Notes: generated by a model not told the origin, from the letters alone. A DNA stretch of 64,000 nucleotides from Hymenopus coronatus (GCA_030762935.1 CM060899.1:61926501-61990500), one strand, 5' to 3'; counted from the stretch's first letter, positions 12,131-24,591 are shown. Numbers and translations are program-made.

Positions 12131-13455
12131 GGCTTGGCTTGGCTTGGCTTGGCTTGGCTTGGCTTGGCTTGGCTTGGCTTGGCTTGGCTTGGCTTGGCTT
12201 GGCTTGGCTTGGCTTGGCTTGGCTTGGCTTGGCTTGGCTTGGCTTGGCTTGGCTTGGCTTGGCTTGGCTTGGCTTGGCTTGGCTTGGCTTGGCTTGGCTT
12301 GGCTTGGCTTGGCTTGGCTTGGCTTGGCTTGGCTTGGCTTGGCTTGGCTTGGCTTGGCTTGGCTTGGCTTGGCTTGGCTTGGCTTGGCTTGGCTTGGCTT
12401 GGCTTGGCTTGGCTTGGCTTGGCTTGGCTTGGCTTGGCTTGGCTTGGCTTGGCTTGGCTTGGCTTGGCTTGGCTTGGCTTGGCTTGGCTTGGCTTGGCTT
12501 GGCTTGGCTTGGCTTGGCTTGGCTTGGCTTGGCTTGGCTTGGCTTGGCTTGGCTTGGCTTGGCTTGGCTTGGCTTGGCTTGGCTTGGCTTGGCTTGGCTT
12601 GGCTTGGCTTGGCTTGGCTTGGCTTGGCTTGGCTTGGCTTGGCTTGGCTTGGCTTGGCTTGGCTTGGCTTGGCTTGGCTTGGCTTGGCTTGGCTTGGCTT
12701 GGCTTGGCTTGGCTTGGCTTGGCTTGGCTTGGCTTGGCTTGGCTTGGCTTGGCTTGGCTTGGCTTGGCTTGGCTTGGCTTGGCTTGGCTTGGCTTGGCTT
12801 GGCTTGGCTTGGCTTGGCTTGGCTTGGCTTGGCTTGGCTTGGCTTGGCTTGGCTTGGCTTGGCTTGGCTTGGCTTGGCTTGGCTTGGCTTGGCTTGGCTT
12901 GGCTTGGCTTGGCTTGGCTTGGCTTGGCTTGGCTTGGCTTGGCTTGGCTTGGCTTGGCTTGGCTTGGCTTGGCTTGGCTTGGCTTGGCTTGGCTTGGCTT
13001 GGCTTGGCTTGGCTTGGCTTGGCTTGGCTTGGCTTGGCTTGGCTTGGCTTGGCTTGGCTTGGCTTGGCTTGGCTTGGCTTGGCTTGGCTTGGCTTGGCTT
13101 GGCTTGGCTTGGCTTGGCTTGGCTTGGCTTGGCTTGGCTTGGCTTGGCTTGGCTTGGCTTGGCTTGGCTTGGCTTGGCTTGGCTTGGCTTGGCTTGGCTT
13201 GGCTTGGCTTGGCTTGGCTTGGCTTGGCTTGGCTTGGCTTGGCTTGGCTTGGCTTGGCTTGGCTTGGCTTGGCTTGGCTTGGCTTGGCTTGGCTTGGCTT
13301 GGCTTGGCTTGGCTTGGCTTGGCTTGGCTTGGCTTGGCTTGGCTTGGCTTGGCTTGGCTTGGCTTGGCTTGGCTTGGCTTGGCTTGGCTTGGCTTGGCTT
13401 GGCTTGGCTTGGCTTGGCTTGGCTTGGCTTGGCTTGGCTTGGCTTGGCTTGGCTT
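12131..13455 (+). repeat. Perfect pentanucleotide array (GGCTT)x265
   Basis: 1325 bases of uninterrupted GGCTT (TTGGC, or AGCCA on the other strand) with no substitution or indel that I can see. Because 5 is not a multiple of 3, all three + frames read the same GLAWL cycle and a minus frame reads AKPSQ. Long open frames in every phase are therefore artefacts. It sits between the last minisatellite pentamers and a 3' fragment of repeat R1, whose aagctttttaa motif lines up with the array edge. Confidence 0.99.
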
Positions 13456-13520
13456 TTTAATAATACTTTGTTGCAGAAATGTAGAGAAAGTCATGTGAAT
13501 GGAACACATCAGATTTTTTT
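13453..13520 (+). mobile_element. R1 repeat, 3' terminal fragment
   Basis: About 68 bases match the end of R1 (ctttttaataata... gtagagaaagtcatgtgaat ...cagattttt). The rest of this copy is missing and is replaced by the GGCTT array. R1 copy 13669-14516 follows in opposite orientation. Confidence 0.85.
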
Positions 13521-13668
13521 TTTTTATGTACTATCTATCAGAGTGAACTATAATTACACATTCATTGTAGGCACAAAAACTACAATAAGCTAAAGTGATA
13601 ATTAGAGTTTTAAATGCCAATAGTTATGTAATGGTTTTAAAATGCCATGTTCCTTGCATGACCAGAGG

Positions 13669-14516
13669 AAAAAATCTGATGTGTTCCATTCACATGGCTT
13701 TCTCTACTTCCGTATAACAAATTATTGTTAATAAGCTTATCTTTTATTTATGTAATGCTAATCGAGAAAAATTAGCAGAAATAGTCTTATTTCTTGTTTT
13801 ATTGTAAGTAAAAGTGATATAAGGGAGTACCATAGGTTAAAGTGAAAGCTAAAAGCTGGTTGCTATGTGACTGATGTTCCTTTGTTTGTATGGATAGGAG
13901 TTGACAAATTCCTGTATGAGAAAAGTATGTTTTTCAAAGCTGAAACCAAGAAAAAGGAATATCTCAAAAACGATCAACTCCACGAAAAAAATGTATATAA
14001 CATAAATTGTGAGTTTTAATGTGATTCACATTTTCTGTGTGTTAAGTTTTTGGCCATCTCTTACTGTTCAGTAGTTATGCAAAATTCATCCAGAATAAAG
14101 TAGTCTTTAGAGGCTATTCCCAGAAAATCCAAAATATACATTTTATTTGTCAGGTAAATATCTTTAATATACCATATTTTAATCAAAATCGTTAGAGCCG
14201 TTTTTCAGAAAATCAAAATTTTCAAAAAAACTTTCATGTAAAGGGTAGTTTGGGGTGGGGGGATGTTTCTCAAAATCTTCGTGTCGCATCCCTGGAAGAT
14301 ACTAAACTTAAATACCAAGTTGGGTATTTTACCAACTTTTCGTTTTTGAGTTATCGTGTTCACAGACACACGGACGTTTTTGTGAAAATATTTTTTTTGG
14401 ATACAGGGGACCCTAAAACATATATTTCCGGTGAAATCTTGGTATCGAATTTTTTTGTGGAATGCAATACATTCTCTATACACTATGTATATAGTGCGTA
14501 TAGAGAAAGTAAAAAA
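13669..14516 (-). mobile_element. R1 repeat, full-length copy
   Basis: About 848 bp with both ends. The + strand reads aaaaaatctgatgtgttcc at the left and tagagaaagtaaaaa at the right. R1 has short inverted ends (ACTTTCTCTAC/GTAGAGAAAGT). One end is a palindrome (ctctatacactatgtatatag...). There is a variable CA-rich stretch about 150 bp inside that end. No coding potential is conserved among copies: small frames occur but are not shared. Confidence 0.85.
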
Positions 14517-14562
14517 CAATCGCTTATCTGTTGAAAACTGTAACACAAGATTTACATTGTAA

Positions 14563-14897
14563 TTTTTACGTCCGTTTCCCTGACTTTCCCTGAATCATTT
14601 ATTTTTTCCTGATTTTTATATCCATTTTCCTGACTTTACCTTTATATCATTTCCCTGATTTGTTATCAATTTCCCTGACTTTCCCTAATTTTATATCATT
14701 TTCCCTGACTTCCGTATTTTAAATTAATTTTCCCTCGTTTGCATGTAATTTTATATCCATTTTCCTAATTTTTACTTTCTCTACAAGCACTATGTGCATA
14801 TTGTATAGAGAAGGTATCGCACTCCACCCAAAAATTCAATACTGAGATTTCACCGGAAATATATGTTTTAGGGTTCCTTATATAAAAAAAAACAAAA

Positions 14898-14943
<46 letters not shown>

Positions 14944-16240
14944 AAACAAACAAACAAACAAACAGTATGTCCGTGTGTCTGCGAACACGATAACTCAAAA
15001 AAGATAAGTCGGTAAAATACCAAACTTGGTATTTAAGTTAAGTATTTCCCAGGAATGCGAGACGAAGATTTTGAGAAAAATCCCCCCATTTACAACTACC
15101 CTTTACATGGAACTTTTTTCGAAAATTTTGATTTTCTCAAAAATGGCTGTAACAATTTTGATTAAAATATGGTGTCTTAAAGCTATTTACCTGAAAAATA
15201 ATATGTATATCTTGAATTTTCTGGGAATAGCCTCTGAAGAGTAGTACTATATTCTGGATGAATTTTACGGAATTCTGAATAACTGCTAAACCGTAAGAGA
15301 TGGACAAAAATTTACTTCACGAAAAATGTAGAGCACGTTAAAACACACAATTTATGTTATATACATTGTTTCATGATGTTCATCGTTTTTTAAACATTCC
15401 TTGTTTTTGGTTTCTGCTGAAAAAATCTTACACTTTTTTCATACAGGAATTTGTCTACTGCTGTCTATACAAACAAAGGAACTCCAGGGACATAGTAACC
15501 AGGTTATAACTATCACTTTAACCTATGGTAGTCCCTTATTTCCCTTCTACTTACAAGGAAGCAAGAAATAAGAATATTTCTGCTAATTTTTTTCTGATTA
15601 GCAAGAAGTAAATAGAAGTATAAGTTTTTTAAGAATAATTTGTTGCAGAGATGTAGAGAAAGTCATATGAATGGTACTCATCAGATTTTTATATATATTC
15701 CCCTGAATCTTTAAATAAAATCTCTAATTTATATATCTATTTCCCTGAATTTTTATATCCATTTCCTTATCTTTCCCTGTGTTTGATATACATGTCCCTG
15801 ACTTTCCCTGAATATTTATATCCCTGACTTTCACTGAACTGTTATATAATATCTCTTGAGTTCTACATCAATTTCCTTGCTTTTTCTGAATCTTTATGCA
15901 ATTTTCTTGAATTTTATTCCATTTCTCTGAATCTTTATATAGTTTCCCTGTATTTTTATATCCATTTCCCTGGCTATCCCTGTATCTTTGTATCATTTCC
16001 CTGCATTTTATACCAGTTTATCTGGCTTTCCCTGAGTTTTTATATTTTCCTGAATTTTTACATTAATTTCCCTGAAGTATTATCTTCATTTCTATAAATT
16101 TTATATTAATTTCCCAGATTTCTCGGAACTGTATTGTCATTTTCTCACTTTTCCTAAATTTTATAATAATTTTTCTGAATTTTATATTCATTCTCTGACT
16201 TTTTATATTAATTTCTCTGATTTTACCTGACTCTTAAGAT
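14563..16240 (+). repeat. Degenerate tandem array of TTTCCCTGA motifs, split by an R1 copy
   Basis: Imperfect repeats of tttccctgactttccctga and tttttatatccatttccctga fill 14563-14768 and resume at 15691-16240. The R1 copy 14769-15690 lies exactly between the two parts, so the array was continuous before R1 inserted. Units are about 20-40 bp and diverge strongly towards the right end. Confidence 0.8.
14769..15690 (+). mobile_element. R1 repeat, full-length copy inside the CCCTGA array
   Basis: Complete R1 in + orientation, from tttttactttctctac to catcagattttt. The variable microsatellite slot is expanded here to about 75 bp of A-rich sequence with (CAAA)n at 14881-14963. Both flanks share ATTTTT, which may be a short target duplication or a T-run target. 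Confidence 0.85.
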
Positions 16241-17086
16241 ATCTTCTATGACAAATCATGTAAACTATTGTGAGTATATTTTTTTAGCTTGATGAAGATT
16301 TGGAAATGCTACAAAAATGTAACCTTTTTTATCACCCTTCACCATCCCTACTGATATCCTCTTTTCACTCTTGATTGCATTTTGATTTTTAAAAAATGAT
16401 CATAGATACACAAATAACTTAATCAAGAAATAAAAGGAGCAGTTACACAAACATCTCTAAAAAAATACACTGGTATATAAAATATTATTTCAGTACTAAA
16501 AACATTTCAAGTTATACAAAGCATACATATTACATTAATACAATAAAATTTCAATCCAAAATTAAATTCTTGCTGAATTTTTCTTTCTCCAGCATCTGAA
16601 TGACTGGGAAAACTATTAAAGATTAATTCTCATTATGCATAATGATTTGTTTCAGCATTACATGTCAAAATGTCTGAATTTTGAGCAATCTAGAAGCCTA
16701 GTTGTTTAAATTAACTATTCCAAATCCTTAAGTGAAAGACTGGCACTCATTGAGTGTATAGCCTCACCGCTGAATCCTTGCACTTGACAGTTCGGGTGTT
16801 TTCGCATAAGGTTGGCTACGCTATGTTTGCGGTGTTGCCAAAGCAACTAGTAAACAACAGCTGATTTCACATGTGTCTATCACGTGTAAAGATGAATATA
16901 AACAGTGTACATAGTAAATGAAAGCCGATGAATAATGAAACTAATTCGTTATTTTGATGTTAATTGAAAGTAAGATTTACTATAAGGTATGTGGCATAAA
17001 TTACGTAATTACGGCAGTATAGAACAAATTAATACAAGTTAGCTGTTACAATGAGAGAAAGGTATAACAAAGTGATTTTCACCAGC
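16241..17086. other. AT-rich sequence with a GC-richer island
   Basis: 16241-16720 is AT-rich with nothing I recognise. 16740-16900 is richer in CG dinucleotides, for example around gttcgggtgttttcgcat and an aacaacagctg motif. It could be an old promoter or the edge of a transposon. Confidence 0.3.
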
Positions 17087-17341
17087 TTAGAATTTTAATG
17101 GCTCAATTCCGTCCAAGTCTCCGCCGTCATCATTCTTGGAAGCATCTTCGTTATTGCCATCATTATCATCGTAGTAGTCGTCACCAAAACATGTCATTAG
17201 TGGTCGACATTCACGGATGATTCCGTCTGATTCCTGTGCTTTTCGTATTATTTTGTGCACATGATTCACACTTTCTTCCTCCATGAAGCCGCATCCTTTC
17301 TCGCCACACCTTCCCGCAAAAGTTTATCCACCTCTATAATT
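17087..17341 (-). pseudogene. Possible gene or transposase remnant, two open frames overlapping
   Basis: On the minus strand 17284-17087 is an ATG-initiated frame of 65 residues ending in a strongly acidic tail (DDYYDDNDGNNED). A different frame just upstream (17341-17266) reads a helical, charged peptide with LLREGVARKDAASWRKK before a stop. Together they look like one coding region broken by a frameshift, or two exon pieces. I do not recognise the family. A DNA-transposon DNA-binding region is one possibility. No splice sites are convincing. Confidence 0.25.
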
Positions 17342-18165
17342 GTGAAAGTCAACACTATTAACAATAACAACAAATATAAATAACCAGAAATAATACGTAT
17401 CTTGTACAGAACAGCTCAACACACGTGTTAGGAGTTAACAAACTGAGCATGTGGTTGGAAACAGACAGATATTGCAACAGTGCAACATCTAGAGTCGTTT
17501 CTGTTGTCTGGTCGACCAACCGACTGGAAATCTGCCTTGTGATTGGCCCAGAAAGTCAAATGAGTAAAAGTGTAAGGATTCAGCGACGGCGGTTTAGGTA
17601 TGTGCCAAAAGAGCACTGAATTAGGCTCACAGGAGTCCTTGCAATATGCAATAAGCAGGAACTGAAGACAAGCTACCTTCATGACTGATTCAACTGTTGG
17701 AATGAAATGACAGAGAATGCAAGTATTGAGCTATGCCTGTTTCCCTTCCAGTCAGGCTCCAAAGTTCTGTTGTTGAGCGCACATGAGTACTCTGACTCAG
17801 ACAAGTTGAGTTGGAACAGCCTAGCTTATAGAATTGTTGTACACTGACTTGTTTTGCACTTGCAAGATAGTGGAGTGAGACTGTCATGATGCACGTTTCC
17901 AGTGGTTTTAAATACTTTGGCTTTAAAATATTTTGAAAATTGTTTCTTTATATATTTTGATAACATTTCTTATATTTTGCATGCCTCTATTTATCACCAA
18001 TTGTAAATATTTCTGATCAGTTTGGTGAATATATCTTTATAAATAGGAAGTTTGTTAGCTTATCATACATATTCTCCTGCGAAAAGTATTTGTTAACCCT
18101 ATTCTACAGTTCAGTATAAAAATAAGCAGTCATTTAAAAATAAATATAATTTCTTTGTGTTCCAG

Positions 18166-18208
18166 GTGGCAAAAGGTTCCTCTCGACAACAATGAAGTGT
18201 ACGTGTGA
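18166..18208 (+). CDS. Possible small terminal exon, unidentified
   Basis: A good acceptor (ttctttgtgttccag) at 18151-18165 is followed by 14 codons (the first completed by one base) and TGA at 18206-18208. The peptide ends VPLDNNEVYV. AATAAA-like signals follow (aataataaaag at 18219 and AATAAA near 18357). Its phase differs from that of the exon at 489-607, so the two are not simple alternatives after the same donor. The evidence is splice-site shape only. Confidence 0.25.
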
Positions 18209-19261
18209 TCTCTAAAAAAAATAATAAAAGAAAGTGGCAAGTCATTTTACTTTAAAAATGTACAAATTAAAACATTTACTTTTAGAAGAAACTTTTGCGT
18301 GTGAGTGCCACAACTTTTGAGTGAAGTATTTATGAGTTCTGTGTTTTATACTCAAAAATAAACTCTAAAAGTTTTTATATGTGTCTAACATTTAGAATAG
18401 TTATGCATGATTTTTCCAGTTGCTTTTAGATACCTTTTTTTACCAAAATTTTAGTCATAATATTAGACAGCTGTTGTTCAATGTCAAAAGAGAATGTGCT
18501 GTGTGTTTTATTATAGAATATAAAGGGAGATTCTTAAAGATTAAATAGAAAATCTGTACCTTGTCAAGCATTTGATATTTATTATTGTAATTAATGCAAA
18601 TAACTTACTGTTTTTAAAATTGGCTATATTAGAAATGGCATAAACCGGTAGTGGCAACAAAGAGTATAACAATATGTAAACACCCTAACTTTTGACACCT
18701 TGTGGTTTTATATAGATATTTTTTTCTTTGAATGCCATTAAACGTAACATAAATGAGGTAATTTAAAATATACAGTGTTTAAATCTACTGTGCCACTCCT
18801 CTTAACTCTTTGAAAAGTGGCATCAATGTCGGTAGCACATTGTATGTGCCTTTTGAGCATGCACAACTGGTATGACGTAAATTGCTTTATGGGTCCAATA
18901 TATATGCAGTGTGCACAGTTCAAAGCATGCTCAGATAAGCTTCTGTTTCTAAGCTCTGTCAGTATAATTTTACATTTAATGACACCAGATGGTAACTCAT
19001 TGTGGATAAGTCAAGGCCACTAGATGGCAGCAATGTAAATGCATCTTAGTACTGTGCGGAGATTAGACTTTAAGAATTCATACCCAATTTCGAATATTTG
19101 TGTTGTGCTTCAAACAACTGGAAATACTTTCTCCCTACACGTGTGCAACAGCTGATAAAACTTTTCAAACTTAAATTTATGCTGGCGGCCACATATGGCA
19201 TCCAATTAATATGGCTAACCCTAACTAAGGATTTGGGTAGAGTTTAACATCCACTTTTACT
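18209..19261. other. AT-rich sequence, nothing recognised
   Basis: Short open frames here overlap on both strands and show no family resemblance. I see no tRNA-like boxes or clear terminal repeats. Confidence 0.4.
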
Positions 19262-19380
19262 ACAAATGGCATCACAGGCGATGCATGGAATGAAGATGGA
19301 GCACTGAGGGAAACTGGAGAACCCGGATAAAAGCCACCCCTGCGCTTCTTTGTCCACCCCAAATCTTGCATGAGGTCATT
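19262..19380 (-). mobile_element. SINE A fragment (tRNA-derived)
   Basis: Reverse of the SINE A body: a block reading on the minus strand as gtggacaaagaagcgcaggg, then ttatccgggttctcc, and a tail with ctccatcttcattccatg. It lacks the tRNA-like head. Confidence 0.6.
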
Positions 19381-19384
19381 AGTA

Positions 19385-20285
19385 GTCGTAAGCTTTCATG
19401 GTCGGAGTCCAAATTATAACTAGAAGAATTTTCCAGGCTGAGAAACTGTGGTCTACTGGAGTTTTCAGGTCCAGACGTTAAGTTCACGACTGCGGTGAAC
19501 ATCCACCACTCCATCGGAGCGCCCTCGTTAGGTCTCTTGAGGATTATAATCCCACAAACCGCCGCTTCAAGCGATACCAGCTTCCCTGCATGGCTTGCAG
19601 GCATCCCCGGTAACGAAGGAGCACTTCCAAACAGCTGCTACAGCTAAGCTCCTTACAATCCTTCAAGAGTTGCTTGGATATCAAAATTAAAACCTCAAAA
19701 TAAACATTTTTGAATAAACATCACACCAACGGATTTTGCACCATAATTGGTAACCGTCGAGAAACATGGCATCCGCTACTTGAGAACATCAAATAGGCAC
19801 AAACCCAACGAGATCATCCGAACCAATCAGGAATCAAAAGCACTGAGTGGCTAACCCTCTCCCTCCACCAGCCCCACAAATAAAGCTCCAGCCAGACAAT
19901 CGCGTGAGAACAGCCTGAGTATAAATACTGCCGCTATTGCAGGTGCTCAAACCAAACTGTTCTCGGGGATGCAAGAAGCGACTCTGTATGGGTTTGGATA
20001 AAAAAAAAGAAAAAGAAAAAAAGACAGTTACAAAAATTCTCAAATAACTTATAAAAAATGTAAAACTAATGCCTAAAAGCCAGGTCCCATGTACCAGCCC
20101 AGGACATAAATAAGGTAACGTAACCTAACCAACAAGTCAGTTGCGACCAAACCTTCACCGAGAAGACTTAGACCATGCCACTGAAGATGTTCACCAGTCG
20201 TGAACGAAACTTCTGGACCTGAAAACTCCAGCAGACCATGGCTTCTCAGCCTGGAAAATTCTTCTAGTTATAATTTGCATGAGGT
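19385..20285. mobile_element. Fold-back element with hammerhead-like arms, interrupted copy
   Basis: The left arm (about 19385-19503) and right arm (about 20170-20285) are inverted copies of the same ~120 bp. The centre resembles the intact element at 58497-58940: a caaacccaac...gatcatccgaacc block and cctgagtataaatactg, a TATA-like box. Extra sequence has been inserted, making the copy ~900 bp instead of ~444 bp. The right arm keeps CTGAAGA (20181-20187), a hairpin, then GAAAC (20206-20210). The left arm has lost this core. Confidence 0.65.
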
Positions 20286-20588
20286 CGTTTGGGATCGAAC
20301 TTGAGCCGTCTAGGTGAGAGGCAAGAGGTGAATAACCTCAAGAAGCTAGAGAACATTAAAGCGAGATTCTTAAAAAAGAGCTCTCTCAATCTCAAACTTC
20401 AAAGAAGCAGCTATGCCTGACGACATAAGACACACCTTTGGATTACTAGAAGCACAGGCATATAAAATCATTCTTGAAGATAGACAAAAATCTGGAAGGG
20501 ACCAAAATTTAACTCTTAAACGCATGAATTATTTTGCTACATATGCCATTCTTCCTTTAATTTGCAAACTGGTATTTATATCCATTTC

Positions 20589-20816
20589 AGGGCCGTGCCA
20601 TGGCCGAGTGGTTAGATCACTCGCCTCTTACCTAGATAGCCCAGGTTTGATTCCAAGCGACCGCATGTGAAATTTATGGTGGACAAAACAGCGCAGGGAC
20701 AGGTATTCTCCGGTTTCTCCCACCATCTCATTCCACCCGTGCTCCATCTTTATGCCATGTATCACCAGTGTCATCGCCTACGGATGCATGGGCATTAAAC
20801 ACTATCCCAAAAAAAT
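20589..20816 (+). mobile_element. SINE A, near complete
   Basis: tRNA-like head with an A box (tggccgagtggttagatcac) and a B-box-like aggtttgattccaag. Then follows a body with gtggacaaaacagcgcaggg and tctccggtttctccc, and an A-rich end. RNA polymerase III transcription is inferred from the boxes. Confidence 0.8.
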
Positions 20817-21044
20817 ATCCCTTTCACCAGTATTAAAACTGAGGCGACACGAATAGCCTTGAACGTTAGTGTGATACAAAGTGGACTGGTCATTCATTCA
20901 AAGCCGAACGTCGCGATTTCAAATCCCAGCGACTGCAGTCAAATATGCCTGCGGTAAAGGATGGGGAGGGCCCAGGTAAATTAACTGGTGTGATGGCATG
21001 CTTGGATGCTGACTGCAGCTGCAAGGATTTTGCTCTCTTTTATT

Positions 21045-21927
21045 AAAAAAAATCTGATGTGTACCATTCACATGACTTTCTCCATACCCCTGCAACAAAT
21101 AATTCTTAAAAAGCTTATACTTCTATTTACTTATGCAAATCAGAAAAAAAAAAAAAATAGCAGAAATAGTATAATTACTCAATTCCTTGTAAGTAGAAGC
21201 GAAATAAGGGACAACTGTAGGTTAAAATGATAGTCAAAAGCTGGTTGCTATGTCAATGAAGTTCCTTTGTCTATATGGATAGGAGTTGACAAGTTCCTGT
21301 ATGAGAAAAGTATACGTTTTTCATAGCCAAAACCAAAAATAAGGAATGTCAGAAAAAGGACGAACTCCACAAAAAAAATGTATATAACATAAATTGTGTG
21401 TTTTAATGTGCTCTACATTTTTTGTGGACTAAGTTTTTGTCCATCTCTTACAGTTTAGCAGTTATTCAAAATTTAGTAAAATTCATCCAGAATAAACTAC
21501 TCTTCAGAGGCTATTCCCAAAAAATTCAAGATATACATTTTATTTGTCAGGTAAATATGTTTAATATACAACATTTTAATCAAAATTGTTAGCCATTTTT
21601 GAGAAAATCAAAATTTTCGAAAGAAGTTCCATGTAGTAAAGGGTAGTTGGGGGTGGGGTGATTTTTCTCAAAATTTTCGTGTCGCATCCCTGGAAGATCC
21701 TAAACTTAAATACCAAGTTTGGTATTTTACCGACTTTTCGATTTTGAGTTATCGTGTTCACAGACACACGGACACACACACACGGACCTTTTTGTGAAAA
21801 TGCTTTTTTTGGATATTGGGGACCCTAAAACATATATTTCCGGTGAAATCTCGGTATAGAATTTTTTGATGCAGTGCAATACTTTCTCTATACACTATGT
21901 ACATAGTGCGCATGGAGAAAGTAAAAA
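21045..21927 (-). mobile_element. R1 repeat, full-length copy
   Basis: Both ends are present (aaaaaaaatctgatgtgtacc at left, catggagaaagtaaaaa at right). The microsatellite slot is expanded to acacacggacacacacac around 21765-21785. One arm of the terminal inverted repeat has a substitution (ctccat for ctctac). Confidence 0.85.
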
Positions 21928-23869
21928 TACTGTAGCTTTATTGCAAAAATATTATTTTTACAATATAAGACAGCTACAACTAGCCTAATTTTATTGTTGA
22001 AGGTTAGTGTAATACAGAATTAGAAGAAAAAGAAAAGTCCACTGAAAGTTGTAAAAACTTTGATTAATCATGTTTGCTGCATATGTAGAACACCATACAA
22101 TTAAGGGTTAAGCTTTGGCATACACATTTCACCACCCATGGATTTCAGAGGAGTATCTAGAGAATGACCATAAACCTAAGAGGAATGTATCTGCAAGAAT
22201 TGCAATAAATCATGCTCTAAGTACCATCTGAGGAAGTGTGAAAGCTGATTTCAATCTCTAACCATACTAATTAAAAACTGGTGAACAAATTTTAAAATTC
22301 AATTGTACACATTGTGTTTAATAAATACATGAATTAAATACAGTGCCTGTAATAGTGTGTTAATCCTGCCATCTTGTGACCTTGACAGAAGTATGTAAGG
22401 TAAATGTTCAAGGAGCTTATAATTCCAAGTATACATATTATGAACTGCAATTTAGTTTACACATTGCATAGTTCTTGTCTTAGAATGCTACACAAAAAAT
22501 TATCATTTCTATCGTAAGACAACTTGTCGATGTTGTTAGGAGCAGCTGCAATTGTAAATTACTGTTCATATTATGGAGCAGATGCCATTTCAAATTTCTA
22601 GGGCTAACCAATTCTAAAAAATTGTTGAAAACCCAGAATATATACTCTGGAGCCGCTACTGGTATAAACTATTTTATAGCTTTTGAAATTTAAAACATTT
22701 TAAATAGGGTACTGCTGTGTTTATAATACTTTTTGAAAAAGACAGAAATGCTTGTGGAGTCATATATTTTTGGAGACTACTATGTGTAAGAAATTCAATA
22801 GCCAAATAGTTATAACATATAACGTCTTCTCCTTTGTTCCATGGCTCATTTGTTACTGATTGTCATGATAAAATTGATATATATTCTGTCTCTGACTGGT
22901 GTCTAATTAAACTTAAGTAAACAAAATTATTACTTAAAGGAGTATTATTTCTGACTTTCCTCTCCTGATCTATTATCCGTCCAGCCTAATTCACAGCTAA
23001 TATAAACAAAAGTAACAGGTTGCAATGGCTGATTGGTTTCTAAACGTTCTACTGCTTTTCGGCATCACAAAATAGTTCCTCTTAAATTGCCAAGTGAGTA
23101 CAGAAATATTCTATTAAACTATGCAATGTTACCTAAATGATATGGTGTGAATAATTGAGGAACAACATTTACTGATAATTTAATAATTTTTTCTTTATAT
23201 AATAATGCATATCAGTTGTGTAGTTCAACAGTTGCTTCTAGTCAGCAAGTAATGGCAGAAACATGTATACCAGTGTAGTGAAACATAAGCAAGGAAATAA
23301 TAATTCCTAGTGTATAACACGTTTTACGAAAAGTACCTTACTTTTTACTACCTTAGAATTTACTGGGTTTCCAAAACCAAAGCCTAGGTGTGACATCTTG
23401 TGCAAGCAGCTGATCAACAAGTGACAGCCGAAAATGCAGTGAATATGTGTCACACATTGTTCGGGAAGAGTACACAAAGTAAGATTTCGAGGGGATGGTG
23501 GGTATTGTCGTTGGTCCACTAATTATCAATCTCAATAATAATTCAGTTCGATTGCAACTGCAACAAATTACTCTTATCTTGAAGGAGTGGGACCAATCTC
23601 ATCTTCAGATTAGCTCTTCTGGTAAGTCACAGCATTATGATACTATATTAAAGAAATGTGCAGTGTTTGGTCGCGCACATGTAAGTGCTAAAATTTGGGA
23701 AAAAAAAAAAAAAAAACTGTTGGAGTGACGTGGGATATTTCAGCAAACTTTAAAAAAACATCATGTCTGCATTTTATAAATTAACAGGAGAGTTTTATAT
23801 TTCGCATTGAATATATAACGACTTGCCTATCTGTTTTATCATATTTTATTTGTTATACATTTAATAGAG
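21928..23869. other. AT-rich sequence, no feature recognised
   Basis: About 1.9 kb with only short overlapping frames. A frame near 23307-23535 (minus) has no resemblance I can name. A 17-A run lies at 23700-23716. Confidence 0.4.
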
Positions 23870-24591
23870 TAATGCTACATTCACAATGACATGTAACATA
23901 GCATAAGCGCAGACACAAGACACCCTTCACAATGCAATCATAAGCGCAACACAAGAAGTTGGCACGAGTTTCTAGATCTGCAAGTTACAAACTGAATAAC
24001 ATAATCACGAATATCACATAAAAAATTCACTCAATCTTTTACAAATAAATATATTATAAAATTACATACTAACAACTGACGCTCGCGACAGTGACGTCAC
24101 AATCATTGCTCATTCAAAATTATTGAAAATAGTATAGATACTTCAGAAAGTGAAAAAGCTACACATTTAATGAACTAAGAATTATCTCTTTAAACCTTTG
24201 AAATATGAGAGCCAAGAAATCTAGACACCGATGATAGTTACATCCATTAATTCAAAGAAGGATTCGCAAGGAGACTGTCATAACCTCTAGAGGGAGATTA
24301 GAGATGGCGCGGCACTGCACGGCCTAATAGAAGAGCATGCATGTACAGCAGGCCCTGTAAAATTTTGCAGTGCGATTGTTTCTAATTGAATTCATAGGCA
24401 ATGCATAGAGAAAAGAAACAGAATGCCTCCTCTTTGCATGCAACGCAAGGATAAAGTTTGGAGTTTGCAAACTCTTGCATTGCATTGCGTCTTGCGTGTT
24501 TCCATGTGGATGCTTGTATTAAATAGTATAAGTCCAAACTCTTGCGCTTACGTTGCATCTGCGCTTGCATTTCATTAGGAATGTAGCATTA
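23870..24591. mobile_element. MITE-like element with TAATGCTACATTC inverted ends
   Basis: TAATGCTACATTC at 23870-23882 is the exact reverse complement of 24579-24591. Inner sequence near both ends is also related (aagcgcagac near the left, tctgcgctt near the right). The 722 bp contain no supported transposase frame. The superfamily is uncertain because target duplications are not clear. Confidence 0.75.

Noticed and set aside
12131..13455. Interpretation as an actual telomere
   Set aside because: The array is internal, flanked by repeats on both sides, and TTGGC is not a telomere repeat I know of.
11986..13593. Open frames of 438-507 residues reading GLAWL or AKPSQ repeats
   Set aside because: They arise because a pure pentamer repeat has no stop codon in these frames. 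All three + frames give the same peptide.
14205..14546. Frames of 94-113 residues within R1 copies (also 35645-35926, 42694-43107, 56947-57321)
   Set aside because: Frames are in different phases or strands in different copies and are not conserved. R1 shows no coding constraint.
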